A DNA stretch of 58,733 nt from DATMFV01 sp035555975 (GCA_035555975.1 DATMFV010000057.1:1-58733), one strand, 5' to 3'; positions 44,975 to 54,156 are shown, counted from the first letter of the stretch. A program made the numbers and translations. Notes: generated from the letters alone by a model not told the origin.

Positions 44975-45913
44975 ATGTTACCCAGACCCCTTCTCTGCTG
45001 CTGGAAAAAAGCCCTTCTGCTGTTACTGGCTACCTTGGCTCCGCTGGCCGCCGCCCACGCGGCCCGGCCGAGCGTGATCGATGCCAATACACTGCTCTAC
45101 TGGAGTTTCGACGAGGGCGCTGATGCGACCAGCTTTGCCGATACTTCCGGCAACGGGCGTACGGGCACTCCCTATAGCATCGGCCCCACGGGGATTACCC
45201 CCGGGGCGGAAGGGGTGATGGGGAATGGCCTCTCGATGGCGGGCGCTTCCGCAGGATCGAATATCTTTAATCTCGTTGGGTATGCAGGATTCTCCGAGGA
45301 AAACTTTCCGACGCGGGAATTTACCGTTCAGGCCTGGATCAAAGCGCCCACCGCGCAAGGCGACGATGCCAGGGGCAATATCATTGCCACCCAGCGAATG
45401 GCTGGCGCCAATCTCATCTGGTCGCTCGGGGTCGTTTCGGGAGATACCCCGGATGCCGTGAAGCTGAAGCTTGTGTTCGGCAACAGTTCTCTTACCTACA
45501 CGACGGATGATCTGGTTCTGGGCGTGAGTGACTGGTGGATGGTGGCTCTTGTTGCGACGGCGGCAGAGACGGAGAATACTCAGGATTATCAACTGTTTCT
45601 TGCCCGGAACGGGGCAACCAGCCTGGTGAATCTGGGCGGGCTTTCAGCGGTGGAAGCCCAGAATTGGGGAGATGCGCATGTCAACGGCCGCTTCTCGGTT
45701 GGCGGTGATGGCCTGCGCATATCGGGAGACAACGCGAGCGAACAGGCCCGCCGGTACAACGGCATGATCGACGAAGTGATTTACTCCAATGTGGCCCGCA
45801 GCGAAAGCTATCTCCTTGCCGCAGCCATTCCGGAGGCCTCCGGGTTTGCCATGCTGGTGATCGGAGCCACGCTGATTGGAGGCGGGCAATGGCTATCCCG
45901 TCGCCGGCGATAA
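44975..45913 (+). CDS. LamG-like protein with PEP-CTERM-type tail
   Basis: Protein of 312 residues. The ATG at 44975 starts after the operator, giving the signal peptide KKALLLLLATLAPLAAAHAA. A LamG/concanavalin-like domain follows (LLYWSFDEGADATSFADTSGNGRTG, EFTVQAWIKAP, MIDEVIYSNVARSE), typical of a carbohydrate-binding or structural sandwich. The C-terminus IPEASGFAMLVIGATLIGGGQWLSRRRR is a PEP-CTERM variant (PEA) for exosortase sorting. It is therefore a surface protein of the island. Confidence 0.82.
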   Translation: MLPRPLLCCWKKALLLLLATLAPLAAAHAARPSVIDANTLLYWSFDEGADATSFADTSGNGRTGTPYSIGPTGITPGAEGVMGNGLSMAGASAGSNIFNLVGYAGFSEENFPTREFTVQAWIKAPTAQGDDARGNIIATQRMAGANLIWSLGVVSGDTPDAVKLKLVFGNSSLTYTTDDLVLGVSDWWMVALVATAAETENTQDYQLFLARNGATSLVNLGGLSAVEAQNWGDAHVNGRFSVGGDGLRISGDNASEQARRYNGMIDEVIYSNVARSESYLLAAAIPEASGFAMLVIGATLIGGGQWLSRRRR

Positions 45914-45951
45914 GATCAAGCGATGGATCATTTTTCACCACTTTTCTTCAG

Positions 45952-46968
45952 ATGACTTCATTACGAATATTGCAGATTGGAGGCGGTTCCATGGGGACGC
46001 GCCGCATCAGGGCGTTGAGCGCCAGGCCGGGGGTCTTAATGGCGCTTTTTGATGAAAGAGGAGACCGCTGCCAGCGCGCCGCCGGGCGTTTTGAGATCCC
46101 GACGTTTGCCTCGTTGGAACAGGCTCTGGCATGGGAGCCGGATGCGCTGGTCATCTCCACCCCGCCCGACCGCCATGCCGACTATGTTGAAGTGGCGCTG
46201 CAACTTCGGCTGGCGCATTTCGTCGAGGCAGGCATCCGTGTCGAACCGGCCCACGCCATTGCGTTTCGCCAGCAGGACGCGCCGCTTTCAGCCCCCTCCT
46301 GCACCTTCCATTTCATGCCGGTCTTCCAGCGCCTCAGGGAGATCCTTCCGGCCGCCGTGGGTCGGCTGCATAGCTACCAGATGTATCTGTCGTGCAACCT
46401 GCCGGAGTGGCATCCCGATGAACGCGGGCGGTTCTATGCCTACCGGCCCACAACGAACGCCGCACGGGAGATGGTTCCGTTCGAGCTTTACTGGCTTAAC
46501 GCCCTTTTCGGAGTGCCCGCGTCGGTATCGGCTGCGATTTTGCGGAGAGGAAGCCTCCCCACCGCTGCAAGCGACACCTATCTGGCACAGTTTAACCTCG
46601 AAAACGGAGCGGCGGGGCAACTCGCGGTGGCAATGGCCTCCCCGGCGCGCTTCCGGAGGGGGGTGGCCGTCGGCGAAGCGGGCATCGTCGCCTTCGATAT
46701 CCTGAGCGGTGTCATCGAACGTCTCTCCCCGGACGGCGCGGTCTGCGAACGCCTGGAAACCGGCTCCATTCAGGAAGTGACCGAGGCTGCCTACGACACC
46801 GAGAGCGCGGCCTATCATGAGAGCCTGGTTGCGGGACATCGCTGGCCACATTCCTACGACGACGCCGCACGGATCACCGCCGTTCTCGGGGCGATGGAGC
46901 GGAGCGTCGCCGATGGCGGGTGGCAAACCGTCGATTCCGCAGCGCAGCCGGTGTTTGATATCGTTTGA
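45952..46968 (+). CDS. Gfo/Idh/MocA-family oxidoreductase with a variant active-site motif
   Basis: Protein of 338 residues. The N-terminal NAD(P) Rossmann motif is LQIGGGSMGTRRIRAL, and the PDRHADYVEVALQ region is conserved. The usual active-site EKP triad after the sheet is replaced by FVEAGIRVEP, so the catalytic Lys is missing or moved. The C-terminal domain has AREMVPFELYWLNALFG and HSYDDAARITAVLGAMERS. Family members oxidise or reduce sugars and sugar acids. The missing Lys may mean another chemistry or a non-dehydrogenase role. The last codon overlaps operator site 3. Confidence 0.8.
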   Translation: MTSLRILQIGGGSMGTRRIRALSARPGVLMALFDERGDRCQRAAGRFEIPTFASLEQALAWEPDALVISTPPDRHADYVEVALQLRLAHFVEAGIRVEPAHAIAFRQQDAPLSAPSCTFHFMPVFQRLREILPAAVGRLHSYQMYLSCNLPEWHPDERGRFYAYRPTTNAAREMVPFELYWLNALFGVPASVSAAILRRGSLPTAASDTYLAQFNLENGAAGQLAVAMASPARFRRGVAVGEAGIVAFDILSGVIERLSPDGAVCERLETGSIQEVTEAAYDTESAAYHESLVAGHRWPHSYDDAARITAVLGAMERSVADGGWQTVDSAAQPVFDIV

Positions 46969-46975
46969 ATTCAAT
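46965..46975. promoter_or_regulatory. Predicted GntR operator, site 3
   Basis: TTGAATTCAAT at 46965-46975, overlapping the Gfo/Idh stop codon and 28 nt before the GntR start. It suggests autoregulation. A second, weaker half (CCAATTCA) follows at 46976-46983. Confidence 0.6.
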
Positions 46976-47002
46976 CCAATTCAGTGTAGTATGGGCGGAT
47001 TC

Positions 47003-47725
47003 ATGACTACACCGCCCGCCGAGATTGCCTACAACCATATCCGCAAACAGATCATCTCGGGCGAACTCAAGCCTGGAAAGGCATTATCCGCCCTGGGATT
47101 ATCCAAGGAGATCGGCGTCAGTCGCACGCCGGTGCTGTTCGCCTTGCGTGATCTGGAGAAGGAAGGGCTGGTCATCATCCGGCCCCGGGTGGGCGCGATC
47201 GTGCGCAGCATCAATTCGCTCGAAGAGTACGAGGAATTGCTCTCCCTGCGTGAACTGATGGAGACCTTTGCCGCAGGGCTGGCGGCGGAGCGGCGGACTA
47301 CGGACGACCTCGCGCGGATCGAAGTGGAACTCCAGAAGCTCAAGGTGCTTCAGGTTCTTAAAGATCCCTCGGAGATGGATGCCAGGCGCGAGCGGGAACT
47401 CAATCTCGTGGACGTGACGTTTCACCTCCGCATCGTCCAGGCGGCCCGGCATCGGCTGCTGTTGGAGGAGATCGGTCGGCAGAGCCTGATTCACCGCGTG
47501 ATCTTTCAACCCTTCCAGAGCTTTTCACCTCCCGCAGACCAGGTCGTCGAGATCCAACGCCAGTCGTTGGAGGATCACCTCCGTATTTATCAGGCGATCC
47601 GCGATCAGGACACCGACGGCGCGCGCGATGCCATGGCCCGATCCTTCAAGGCTTTGAAGAAGAACAACCTGCTGGCCATCAACTCGGTTCACGATTTGCA
47701 GTGGCAGCATCCCCACGGTTATTAG
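47003..47725 (+). CDS. GntR-family regulator with FCD-type effector domain
   Basis: Protein of 240 residues. The ATG at 47003 has GGGCGGA 6 nt upstream; MGGF from 46991 is an alternative. A GntR winged helix occupies residues 1-70 (AYNHIRKQIISGELKPGKALS, LGLSKEIGVSRTPVLFALRDLEKEGLVIIRPRVGAIV). A helical FCD-type domain follows (YEELLSLRELMETFAAGLAAERRT, FHLRIVQAARHRLLLEEIG). FCD regulators usually respond to sugar acids or short acids. It probably binds the TTGAATTCAAT sites of this island, including the one just before it. Confidence 0.87.
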   Translation: MTTPPAEIAYNHIRKQIISGELKPGKALSALGLSKEIGVSRTPVLFALRDLEKEGLVIIRPRVGAIVRSINSLEEYEELLSLRELMETFAAGLAAERRTTDDLARIEVELQKLKVLQVLKDPSEMDARRERELNLVDVTFHLRIVQAARHRLLLEEIGRQSLIHRVIFQPFQSFSPPADQVVEIQRQSLEDHLRIYQAIRDQDTDGARDAMARSFKALKKNNLLAINSVHDLQWQHPHGY

Positions 47726-47726
47726 A

Positions 47727-49277
47727 CTATGGTTCCGGCTCCACATTGCCTTGTTTCTGCCGCTTGGGATCATCCATAGTGCCTTCGAGATAAAGAGGGC
47801 GTCCCATGAAACCGTTTTCGTACCATTTCCATAGACCGGAGTGGGAGTCTGAAGTAATTTCAAGTTGATATTCGGCATAGATCTCCCCGAGGTTTAGGTA
47901 AGACCAATCAAACGAAAATCTCTTCTGCAATGCATGGAGGAAAAATGTATGCGAGAACAGGGAGCTCCAACCCATGCCATAATTCAAGGCTCCACCGCGA
48001 CCTTCTGAGAATACATGAGCATCCATAATATCAGGAACCACGGTTTCGGATAGGAAATAGGTGTAGCTTTCATGGATTTTGTCCGCCATGGGGTTCTGAT
48101 ATAGATGAGACAAAGAGGGAATGGTATTCAGCAGGTTTCCAGAGACAGATGCGATATCGCGAATGTCCGCAGCCAGGTTGGGAAGATGCCGGTCGGATGG
48201 AAAATGGAACTTCCCGATGGTCACTGGTCGGTTCTTCCTGATCCGGAACTGAACACCGGGGGCGTGTTCACTGGATAGGATCTCTGCACTGACGCTTACC
48301 TCCTCTCCATGGCGCTTTTTGATGAACTCGGAAATGCGCGTGCTATCCGACGTGAGTACTGAATAGATTACTGGCTTTTCCACAGATGTTTTAATGATTT
48401 TTAATAACTCCTCCGATGGCAGCGTAATCCCTTCCATTTCGAACCGCACGGAGTGGGCGATCACTTGCTTGCCCTCACTGATCACCAACTGAATATCCAC
48501 CAGGTGGTCAGACCCTTTAATCAAGACCGACCTCTCCTCCATTGATCTGTCCGGGAATCCTTTGCCTTCGTAAAACGACTCTAGCGCCTTTAATCTTGCT
48601 CGTTGAGCATTGCCTCCCGCATGCTTCCGATCAAGCTCGGACAAAACTTTCTTTATATCTTCTGGCGGAATCATCCGATTGCCATGGAACGAATAATGGC
48701 GTATATCAAAACGTGGGCCCTCATGGATATGGTAAATAATCGTTTTGTGATTTGCGATCTTGCCCTGAACTACTTCGGTATCCAAAGACATTCCATAATA
48801 TCCCTCTTGGATATAAAGCCAGACGATTCCGTCTTCAAACGGTTTCCGTCGTTCCGGAATCACATTTTCCCACGATTTCCTGAATTTTAACAATCTGGCT
48901 TCTTCCAGGTTTTTATTTCCTTGAAATACAACTTTTTCAATTAACTCCGGTACAAAAATTTCCACCTCTCCGGAAAATGACCCGTCTTCGTTTTTAGCCC
49001 ACTTTATGGAACGAAATTCGATTTTTTGGTAATAACGTTGCAGACGCAACCAGCGCTCCAATAAAGTTCGGAGGGTTGACTCCTGCGCCCCTGTGAGGCG
49101 CGTCGTAATTTCTTCAAGCGAAACGGCCGATTCCGGATGAACGCGATAGTGAACCTGCCTAATGACATCATCCATCTTTTTCGGCGATTCGGCCAAAATC
49201 ATTGGCACGAAAAGGAGCAACCAAGCCGCCAGCAGACACACTGGCTTCCATGGAGCAGGAGGATTGATCATTCTCAT
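47727..49277 (-). CDS. Exported POTRA-repeat protein without an evident barrel
   Basis: Protein of 516 residues; ATG 49277 is 7 nt after the upstream stop (49271 is a close alternative). The signal peptide is WKPVCLLAAWLLLFVPMILA. Residues about 95-360 look like three POTRA units: LIEKVVFQGNKNLEEARLLKF, WLYIQEGYYGMSLDTEVVQG, FDIRHYSFHGNRMIPPEDIKKVL, and IAHSVRFEMEGITLPSEELLKII, as in BamA/TamA periplasmic arms. The remaining 150 residues are not a visible barrel. AT-rich compared with its neighbours and in an operon with the 1072-residue gene. The two may form a membrane-spanning complex, but this is an inference; no family is recognised. Confidence 0.65.
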   Translation of the reverse strand: MRMINPPAPWKPVCLLAAWLLLFVPMILAESPKKMDDVIRQVHYRVHPESAVSLEEITTRLTGAQESTLRTLLERWLRLQRYYQKIEFRSIKWAKNEDGSFSGEVEIFVPELIEKVVFQGNKNLEEARLLKFRKSWENVIPERRKPFEDGIVWLYIQEGYYGMSLDTEVVQGKIANHKTIIYHIHEGPRFDIRHYSFHGNRMIPPEDIKKVLSELDRKHAGGNAQRARLKALESFYEGKGFPDRSMEERSVLIKGSDHLVDIQLVISEGKQVIAHSVRFEMEGITLPSEELLKIIKTSVEKPVIYSVLTSDSTRISEFIKKRHGEEVSVSAEILSSEHAPGVQFRIRKNRPVTIGKFHFPSDRHLPNLAADIRDIASVSGNLLNTIPSLSHLYQNPMADKIHESYTYFLSETVVPDIMDAHVFSEGRGGALNYGMGWSSLFSHTFFLHALQKRFSFDWSYLNLGEIYAEYQLEITSDSHSGLWKWYENGFMGRPLYLEGTMDDPKRQKQGNVEPEP

Positions 49278-49284
49278 CTTAAGG

Positions 49285-52200
49285 TTAAGGTGTATTCTTG
49301 GTAAAGCATGACCGGAGGTAGTCATCGGTTGTCATGCCTGTGAGCTGTTTGAAGATCTGCTGAGGAAAACCGAACCGTGTAGCGGCATAACCTTCGGGTG
49401 TCTGATCCTCAAGCGTCCTGAGGATAAGGTCGAGGACCAAGGCATCCGCGACGTACGGATAACCGTATTTAGCCAGGTTTTCACTCATCGGTGTCTGAAT
49501 CGTGGAAAGCCACTGCTCAAACAACGGGCATTCAGGTTCGAGAACCATCCGGCTGCGGGACGCGTCATACCTGATAGTATGAGGACGTTGGTCCGAAGGC
49601 ACACTCAAGTATGCGTTGATCCGGAAGGAAAGATCCTTTAGCATCGCAGATGCACCTTCCGGCGAATGCGCCCCCTTTTCGCGCATCAAAGCATGATATC
49701 TCGCCTGAATTCTGCGGAAAATATCCCGATTGGATTGATCTGAACTTCTAAAGAAATTTTTAACGATCGGAGCCGCCCGCGGGTCAAAAATTGCATTCAG
49801 TGAATCGTCTGCGATTTCCAGAAATTCATTCTTGACGGAAGAATTCACCAGGATGTCAAGCAGTGCTTCAATGTTCTCCCGCTGTTCACGTACAATATCA
49901 TCATCAGCCGGGGGAAATAGTGTCTTCAGTTCCTCAATGGCAGATAGCTCTCGAATATGATGCATGACTTTGAGGATCGTTCCTTTTGATTCCGGAAAGA
50001 AGTTTCCCTGCTCCAGGAAAAGACAAACCTGATTGAACAGATTCTCACCCATATTCTCGGCGTCACCATCTTCGTCTTCAGTCAGGATCATCGCCACCAG
50101 GTTGCGTGCGGGCTCCGGTGGAATGCGCCGAATCGCATCCGAAATCTGAGCAAAGGTCGTCGTTTGATCAAGGCGCCCAAACTCCTGTTTGAACGTCGCA
50201 GACAAAGCGGTGATCCCCCATTTGAGAACCTCGTGTTTTTTGAAAATCTCTTCGAGAGATACAGAAAGCGGACCCCATCCGTCTGTCATTGATAAAGAGG
50301 TTCTCAGGAAAATGCCGAGCTGGTCTTGTTGAATGGCTTGGAGAGTCTCCGCAGGTGAGCGGTTTGCTGTTCTGGCCTCTTCAAACGCCTTGAAGAAACG
50401 AAGCATCCCTCTGGTCTTGCTGGCTTGCGCCAGAAATTTTTCCTCCGATGCGCCGAAAAGCCGGTGACGCAGGTCAAGATAGCGGGCGATCTCTCCTTTC
50501 TGCTCATGTAGCTGGAGGATGCCATCGCTGAGGGCGGCCATGATCTGGGTCGCTAAAGGTATGGAATCCTGCAGTTTTGTTCCTTTCTTGAGAAGATGAG
50601 GGTGCCTTTCGATCAGAGCACCAAGAGCTTTCTTTACATAACCTCCCCAGAATATTTCCTCCACCTCGTCCCAGGCATCTTCCAAGGAAGGGTCCGTCAA
50701 GTCCTTGATGGCCGGGTTGACCGGCTGCAGGTCGGCGTTTCTCTTCAGGTGACACATGGGGAGATGCTCGCAAACATCGTCCCACGTAGCCGATTTGAGC
50801 CAGTAGCGCGTCTGATTCGTCGCCGTGCGGGAAGGTGGGACGGCTTCGAATATTTGCTTTATCCACGTCTTTCCCTTGAGTTCATCAGGGAAAAAGCGAT
50901 CGAGTTCTTTTGCCGCCATGCGATCGCTTTCAAGAGGAACGAATTGTTTTGGTTCGTGGATGCTCTCTATTTCCCTGATATAGCCTTCAAAGGTATTGAT
51001 GGATGGTCTGAATCGGTCTTTGAAGATTTTTGCATCTTCCACGAATTGCTTGGCAGCCCAGTAGGTCAACTGATCGCCGGCGAGGTCTCCCGGGTTTTTT
51101 ACAATGCCATTGAGAATTGATTCCGTCAGCAGCAGGTTTGGAATTTTCTGAACATTAAGAATATTTCCTTCCATCCGATGGGTCGAAACCCGTTCCTTTA
51201 ACGCCAGCAAACGCAGTCGTTCCCGATCGTTGGGAGCATTTTCCCATAGTATCTGCTGGAAATTCTCCCATTCCTGAGGGATCGACTCGCTGTTGAGTAG
51301 TTCTGTCAGCACGGCGCAATAGGTCGCCGCTTGTGCGTCGTACTGGCGATAAAGCAGGACGTCCGGCCATTGATGGATCTCTTTACGTTGGCGAAAAGCG
51401 ATGGTCATCTTGTCGTTTCTCTTCGATGAACTGCTTTCCGTAGGTTCGCTTTGAATTCGGGCGATTTTCTCATAAACGGATTCCGTGAGGGATTTTTCGA
51501 GATTGATACGACGCCGAATCTGGAAATAGGTTCCCACACGTAACTTTTTGTCGGCTCTGGCATAAAGCTCTGTGAGATTCATCTCCAGATCAGTGGTGTT
51601 GCCGTCCACCGCAAAGAGGTAGTAGATGCAGGGAGTGCGATGAAGATCGTAAGTGGAAGCGACTGACTCCGGACGCAAACGGATGGGAAGTGAAACGTTG
51701 TCGTTTTTCTGAGTGCGATCCAGAAAGACGATTTTGGTGTGAATCTGCCGGTGAAACAGCCCCTTGAGATGGCGAAACGGCCATGATATCCGCTCGGCCT
51801 TCTGGTCTTCCGGCATGGTCAGTTGCAACATCAACCACCCGACCCAATGGTGAAAAGGATGATTGGCTTCAATCAGCCGAATGTCCTGATTGATCTGGTA
51901 GATGTTGGAAACATAGCGATTCGGGTTGAAAACAGCCAGTCCGCGATCGCTGTTGGAGATGTACATCGAATGAGAAACCGGAAAGAACGGTTTAAGACTC
52001 AGGTAGATGCTTGAGGAGATAATAAATACGACAAACAACGTGAATACGAGCGACCCGGTCCTCAGCCGCAACCCCCTCACGGTATGAGAAACGATAAAGA
52101 ATAGAGCGATCAACCCGGCCAGGGTAAACGTCAACCAGGAAGGGATGCTGACTTCGGTCTGAACCAGTGGGGCATAGAGAGTAAGGAATCCCAACTGGAT

Positions 52201-52503
52201 GACTCCTGAACCGATTTTGCTGAAGATGCTCCAGCAGCGTTTGGTGGTTTCGCTGGTTGTCTTTCGAAGATAGTTTCGTATCTTCCGGAAAACGCCTGCG
52301 ACCAGGCTAAAGCCCCGCACCGAAATGATCAACAATCGCAGTGCGATGAATTCGAAGGGGATGCGCCGAATCATGTTGATTCCTGCCTTGCATCCCCATT
52401 TTACTCCTCCCGCGATACGTCGGACTCCTTGTTTTACGGATTCCATTCGTGTTTTTGGGAATTTGGATTGGTTCTTCGAAGAATCGGTATCCACGGAACT
52501 CAT
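49285..52503 (-). CDS. Large AT-rich membrane protein of unknown function
   Basis: Protein of 1072 residues; the ATG at 52503 begins MSSVDTDSSKNQSK, and the longer frame to 52623 is less likely. Two or three membrane helices sit at about 100-165 (FLTLYAPL...WLTFTLAGLIALFFIVSHTV and GSLVFTLFVVFIISSSIYLSL). The remaining ~900 residues are mostly helical, with no motif I recognise: no P-loop, nuclease or HTH. Orientation of the large part is unknown. GC content looks lower than in neighbouring genes. The 516-residue POTRA gene follows directly, so the two are co-transcribed. The unit looks horizontally acquired, and no described system comes to mind. Confidence 0.7.
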   Translation of the reverse strand: MSSVDTDSSKNQSKFPKTRMESVKQGVRRIAGGVKWGCKAGINMIRRIPFEFIALRLLIISVRGFSLVAGVFRKIRNYLRKTTSETTKRCWSIFSKIGSGVIQLGFLTLYAPLVQTEVSIPSWLTFTLAGLIALFFIVSHTVRGLRLRTGSLVFTLFVVFIISSSIYLSLKPFFPVSHSMYISNSDRGLAVFNPNRYVSNIYQINQDIRLIEANHPFHHWVGWLMLQLTMPEDQKAERISWPFRHLKGLFHRQIHTKIVFLDRTQKNDNVSLPIRLRPESVASTYDLHRTPCIYYLFAVDGNTTDLEMNLTELYARADKKLRVGTYFQIRRRINLEKSLTESVYEKIARIQSEPTESSSSKRNDKMTIAFRQRKEIHQWPDVLLYRQYDAQAATYCAVLTELLNSESIPQEWENFQQILWENAPNDRERLRLLALKERVSTHRMEGNILNVQKIPNLLLTESILNGIVKNPGDLAGDQLTYWAAKQFVEDAKIFKDRFRPSINTFEGYIREIESIHEPKQFVPLESDRMAAKELDRFFPDELKGKTWIKQIFEAVPPSRTATNQTRYWLKSATWDDVCEHLPMCHLKRNADLQPVNPAIKDLTDPSLEDAWDEVEEIFWGGYVKKALGALIERHPHLLKKGTKLQDSIPLATQIMAALSDGILQLHEQKGEIARYLDLRHRLFGASEEKFLAQASKTRGMLRFFKAFEEARTANRSPAETLQAIQQDQLGIFLRTSLSMTDGWGPLSVSLEEIFKKHEVLKWGITALSATFKQEFGRLDQTTTFAQISDAIRRIPPEPARNLVAMILTEDEDGDAENMGENLFNQVCLFLEQGNFFPESKGTILKVMHHIRELSAIEELKTLFPPADDDIVREQRENIEALLDILVNSSVKNEFLEIADDSLNAIFDPRAAPIVKNFFRSSDQSNRDIFRRIQARYHALMREKGAHSPEGASAMLKDLSFRINAYLSVPSDQRPHTIRYDASRSRMVLEPECPLFEQWLSTIQTPMSENLAKYGYPYVADALVLDLILRTLEDQTPEGYAATRFGFPQQIFKQLTGMTTDDYLRSCFTKNTP

Positions 52504-52637
52504 CTTGTTTGGTGCGAACTCTAACGAAATCGTCCAGGAAGAGAACCGAAAATACCCGGCCAAGTAGGTTTTAATTCGGCCTGATTCAAAAAAGAGAGTG
52601 AAATGCGGGGCGGCTTCGTGCAAGGTGGTCGGTTCCT

Positions 52638-53969
52638 ATGAGTTCCAACGTCCGTGTTCGTTTTGCTCCTTCGCCCACCGGTTATTTGCATGTCGGGGGG
52701 GCTCGCACTGCTCTTTTCAACTGGCTTTTCGCCCGGCACACCGGGGGGAAGATGATCCTGCGTATTGAGGATACCGACAAGGCGCGCAACACGGAGGAGG
52801 CGACCGCGGCGATCTACGACGGCTTGAGGTGGCTCGGGCTGGAATGGGACGAGGGGCCCTTTGTCGGCGGCGAGTACGGGCCGTATTTCCAGAGCGAACG
52901 GGAGGAGATCTACCTTCGCTACTTTGAACGCCTTCGCGACGCCGGGCACCTCTACGAAGATAACGGGGCATGGCGTTTCCGTTCTCCCCGTAAGACGGTC
53001 GTGCTGCAAGACCTCACCTGCGGAAAGATCGCGTTCGACCTCTCCAGCGCGGCGACCCACCCGGACATCACCATCCGCCGTCCCGATGGCGGCTGGATTT
53101 TCCACTTCGTCAACGTCGTCGACGATATCGAGATGAAGATCACCCACGTGATCCGCGGGGAGGACCACCTTTCCAACACCCCGAAGCACCTCGAACTTTA
53201 CGAAGCGCTCGGGGCGGAGCCGCCGCAGTTTGCGCATATCCCGCTCATCCTCAACCGCGACGGTTCCAAGATGAGCAAGCGCGACCAGGGGGCGGCGATC
53301 GCCGGGTACAAGGAACAGGGGTATGCCCCGGAAGCGGTCCGCAACTACCTCTGCCTGCTCGGCTGGTCGCCGAAGGACAACCGCGAGATTCTCGACATCA
53401 GCGAGATTATTTCGCTCTTTGAACTGACCGGGATCAACCGCCGCAACGCTTCGTTTGACCTCGATAAATGCTTCTGGATCAACGGGCAATACCTGCTGGC
53501 GATGAGCCTGGAGCGGTTTGCCGAACTGAGCCTTCCTTACATCGACGCGGCGGGGATTGCGTACGGAAGCCGCGAAGCGCTCCTGCCGGTGCTCGCGATC
53601 GTGAAGGAGAAGATCAAACGGCTCAACGAAGTGCCGGGCTGGATCGCCTATTTCTTTACCGACGAGGTGGAGTTCGACGAAGCCGCCGTGGAAAAAAACC
53701 TTCGCAAAGCCGGGGCGGCGGGTCGTCTCACCGCGCTGGCAGAGCGTTACGAAGCGCTGGAAAGCTGGGACGCGGCAACGCTGGAAACCACCCTGAAGGA
53801 GACCGCCGCAGCGCTTGGCGCAAAGACCGGCGAGCTGATTCACCCGACCCGCACGGCGGTGAGCGGGCGCGCCGTCGGCCCGAGCCTCTACCCGATGCTC
53901 GAAGTGCTCGGCAAGGACCGTGTGGTCGCCCGGATGCGAGCGGCAGCGGCGCAAAAGGCGGCGGCCTAG
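52638..53969 (+). CDS. gltX: Glutamyl-tRNA synthetase
   Basis: Protein of 443 residues. It charges tRNA-Glu (and in many bacteria tRNA-Gln, for later amidation). The class-I HIGH-type motif is in VRFAPSPTGYLHVGGARTALFN and the KMSKS-type motif in RDGSKMSKRDQGA. The C-terminal anticodon domain ends VARMRAAAAQKAAA. The last base of the stop codon is shared with the palindromic element that follows. Confidence 0.96.
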   Translation: MSSNVRVRFAPSPTGYLHVGGARTALFNWLFARHTGGKMILRIEDTDKARNTEEATAAIYDGLRWLGLEWDEGPFVGGEYGPYFQSEREEIYLRYFERLRDAGHLYEDNGAWRFRSPRKTVVLQDLTCGKIAFDLSSAATHPDITIRRPDGGWIFHFVNVVDDIEMKITHVIRGEDHLSNTPKHLELYEALGAEPPQFAHIPLILNRDGSKMSKRDQGAAIAGYKEQGYAPEAVRNYLCLLGWSPKDNREILDISEIISLFELTGINRRNASFDLDKCFWINGQYLLAMSLERFAELSLPYIDAAGIAYGSREALLPVLAIVKEKIKRLNEVPGWIAYFFTDEVEFDEAAVEKNLRKAGAAGRLTALAERYEALESWDAATLETTLKETAAALGAKTGELIHPTRTAVSGRAVGPSLYPMLEVLGKDRVVARMRAAAAQKAAA

Positions 53970-54130
53970 GGCGTATTTACGAATTTTGAAGGATGAATAG
54001 AAGAACGATTTTTGAGGCAAAAATGGGGCTTTCGAGGAAGGCCGAATCGAGATTCGGACGCCCGAGGAAACCCATTTTGGGCCAAAAAGCGGCTTTTAGT
54101 CGCCTCTCATTTAAATTCGTAAACACGCCC
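53969..54130. mobile_element. Palindromic MITE-like element, 162 bp
   Basis: Terminal inverted repeats GGGCGTATTTACGAATTT (53969-53986) and AAATTCGTAAACACGCCC (54113-54130) match at 17 of 18 positions. Pairing continues inward: AAAATGGG pairs with CCCATTTT, and at the very centre CCGAATC-ga-GATTCGG (54042-54057). The centre of the inner hairpin and of the ends is the same point. The whole element can fold into one long nested hairpin with no coding capacity, a non-autonomous transposable or structured element. It abuts the gltX stop codon. Confidence 0.85.
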
Positions 54131-54156
54131 TGATCCGTCCCGGCCATTTTTTTCCC

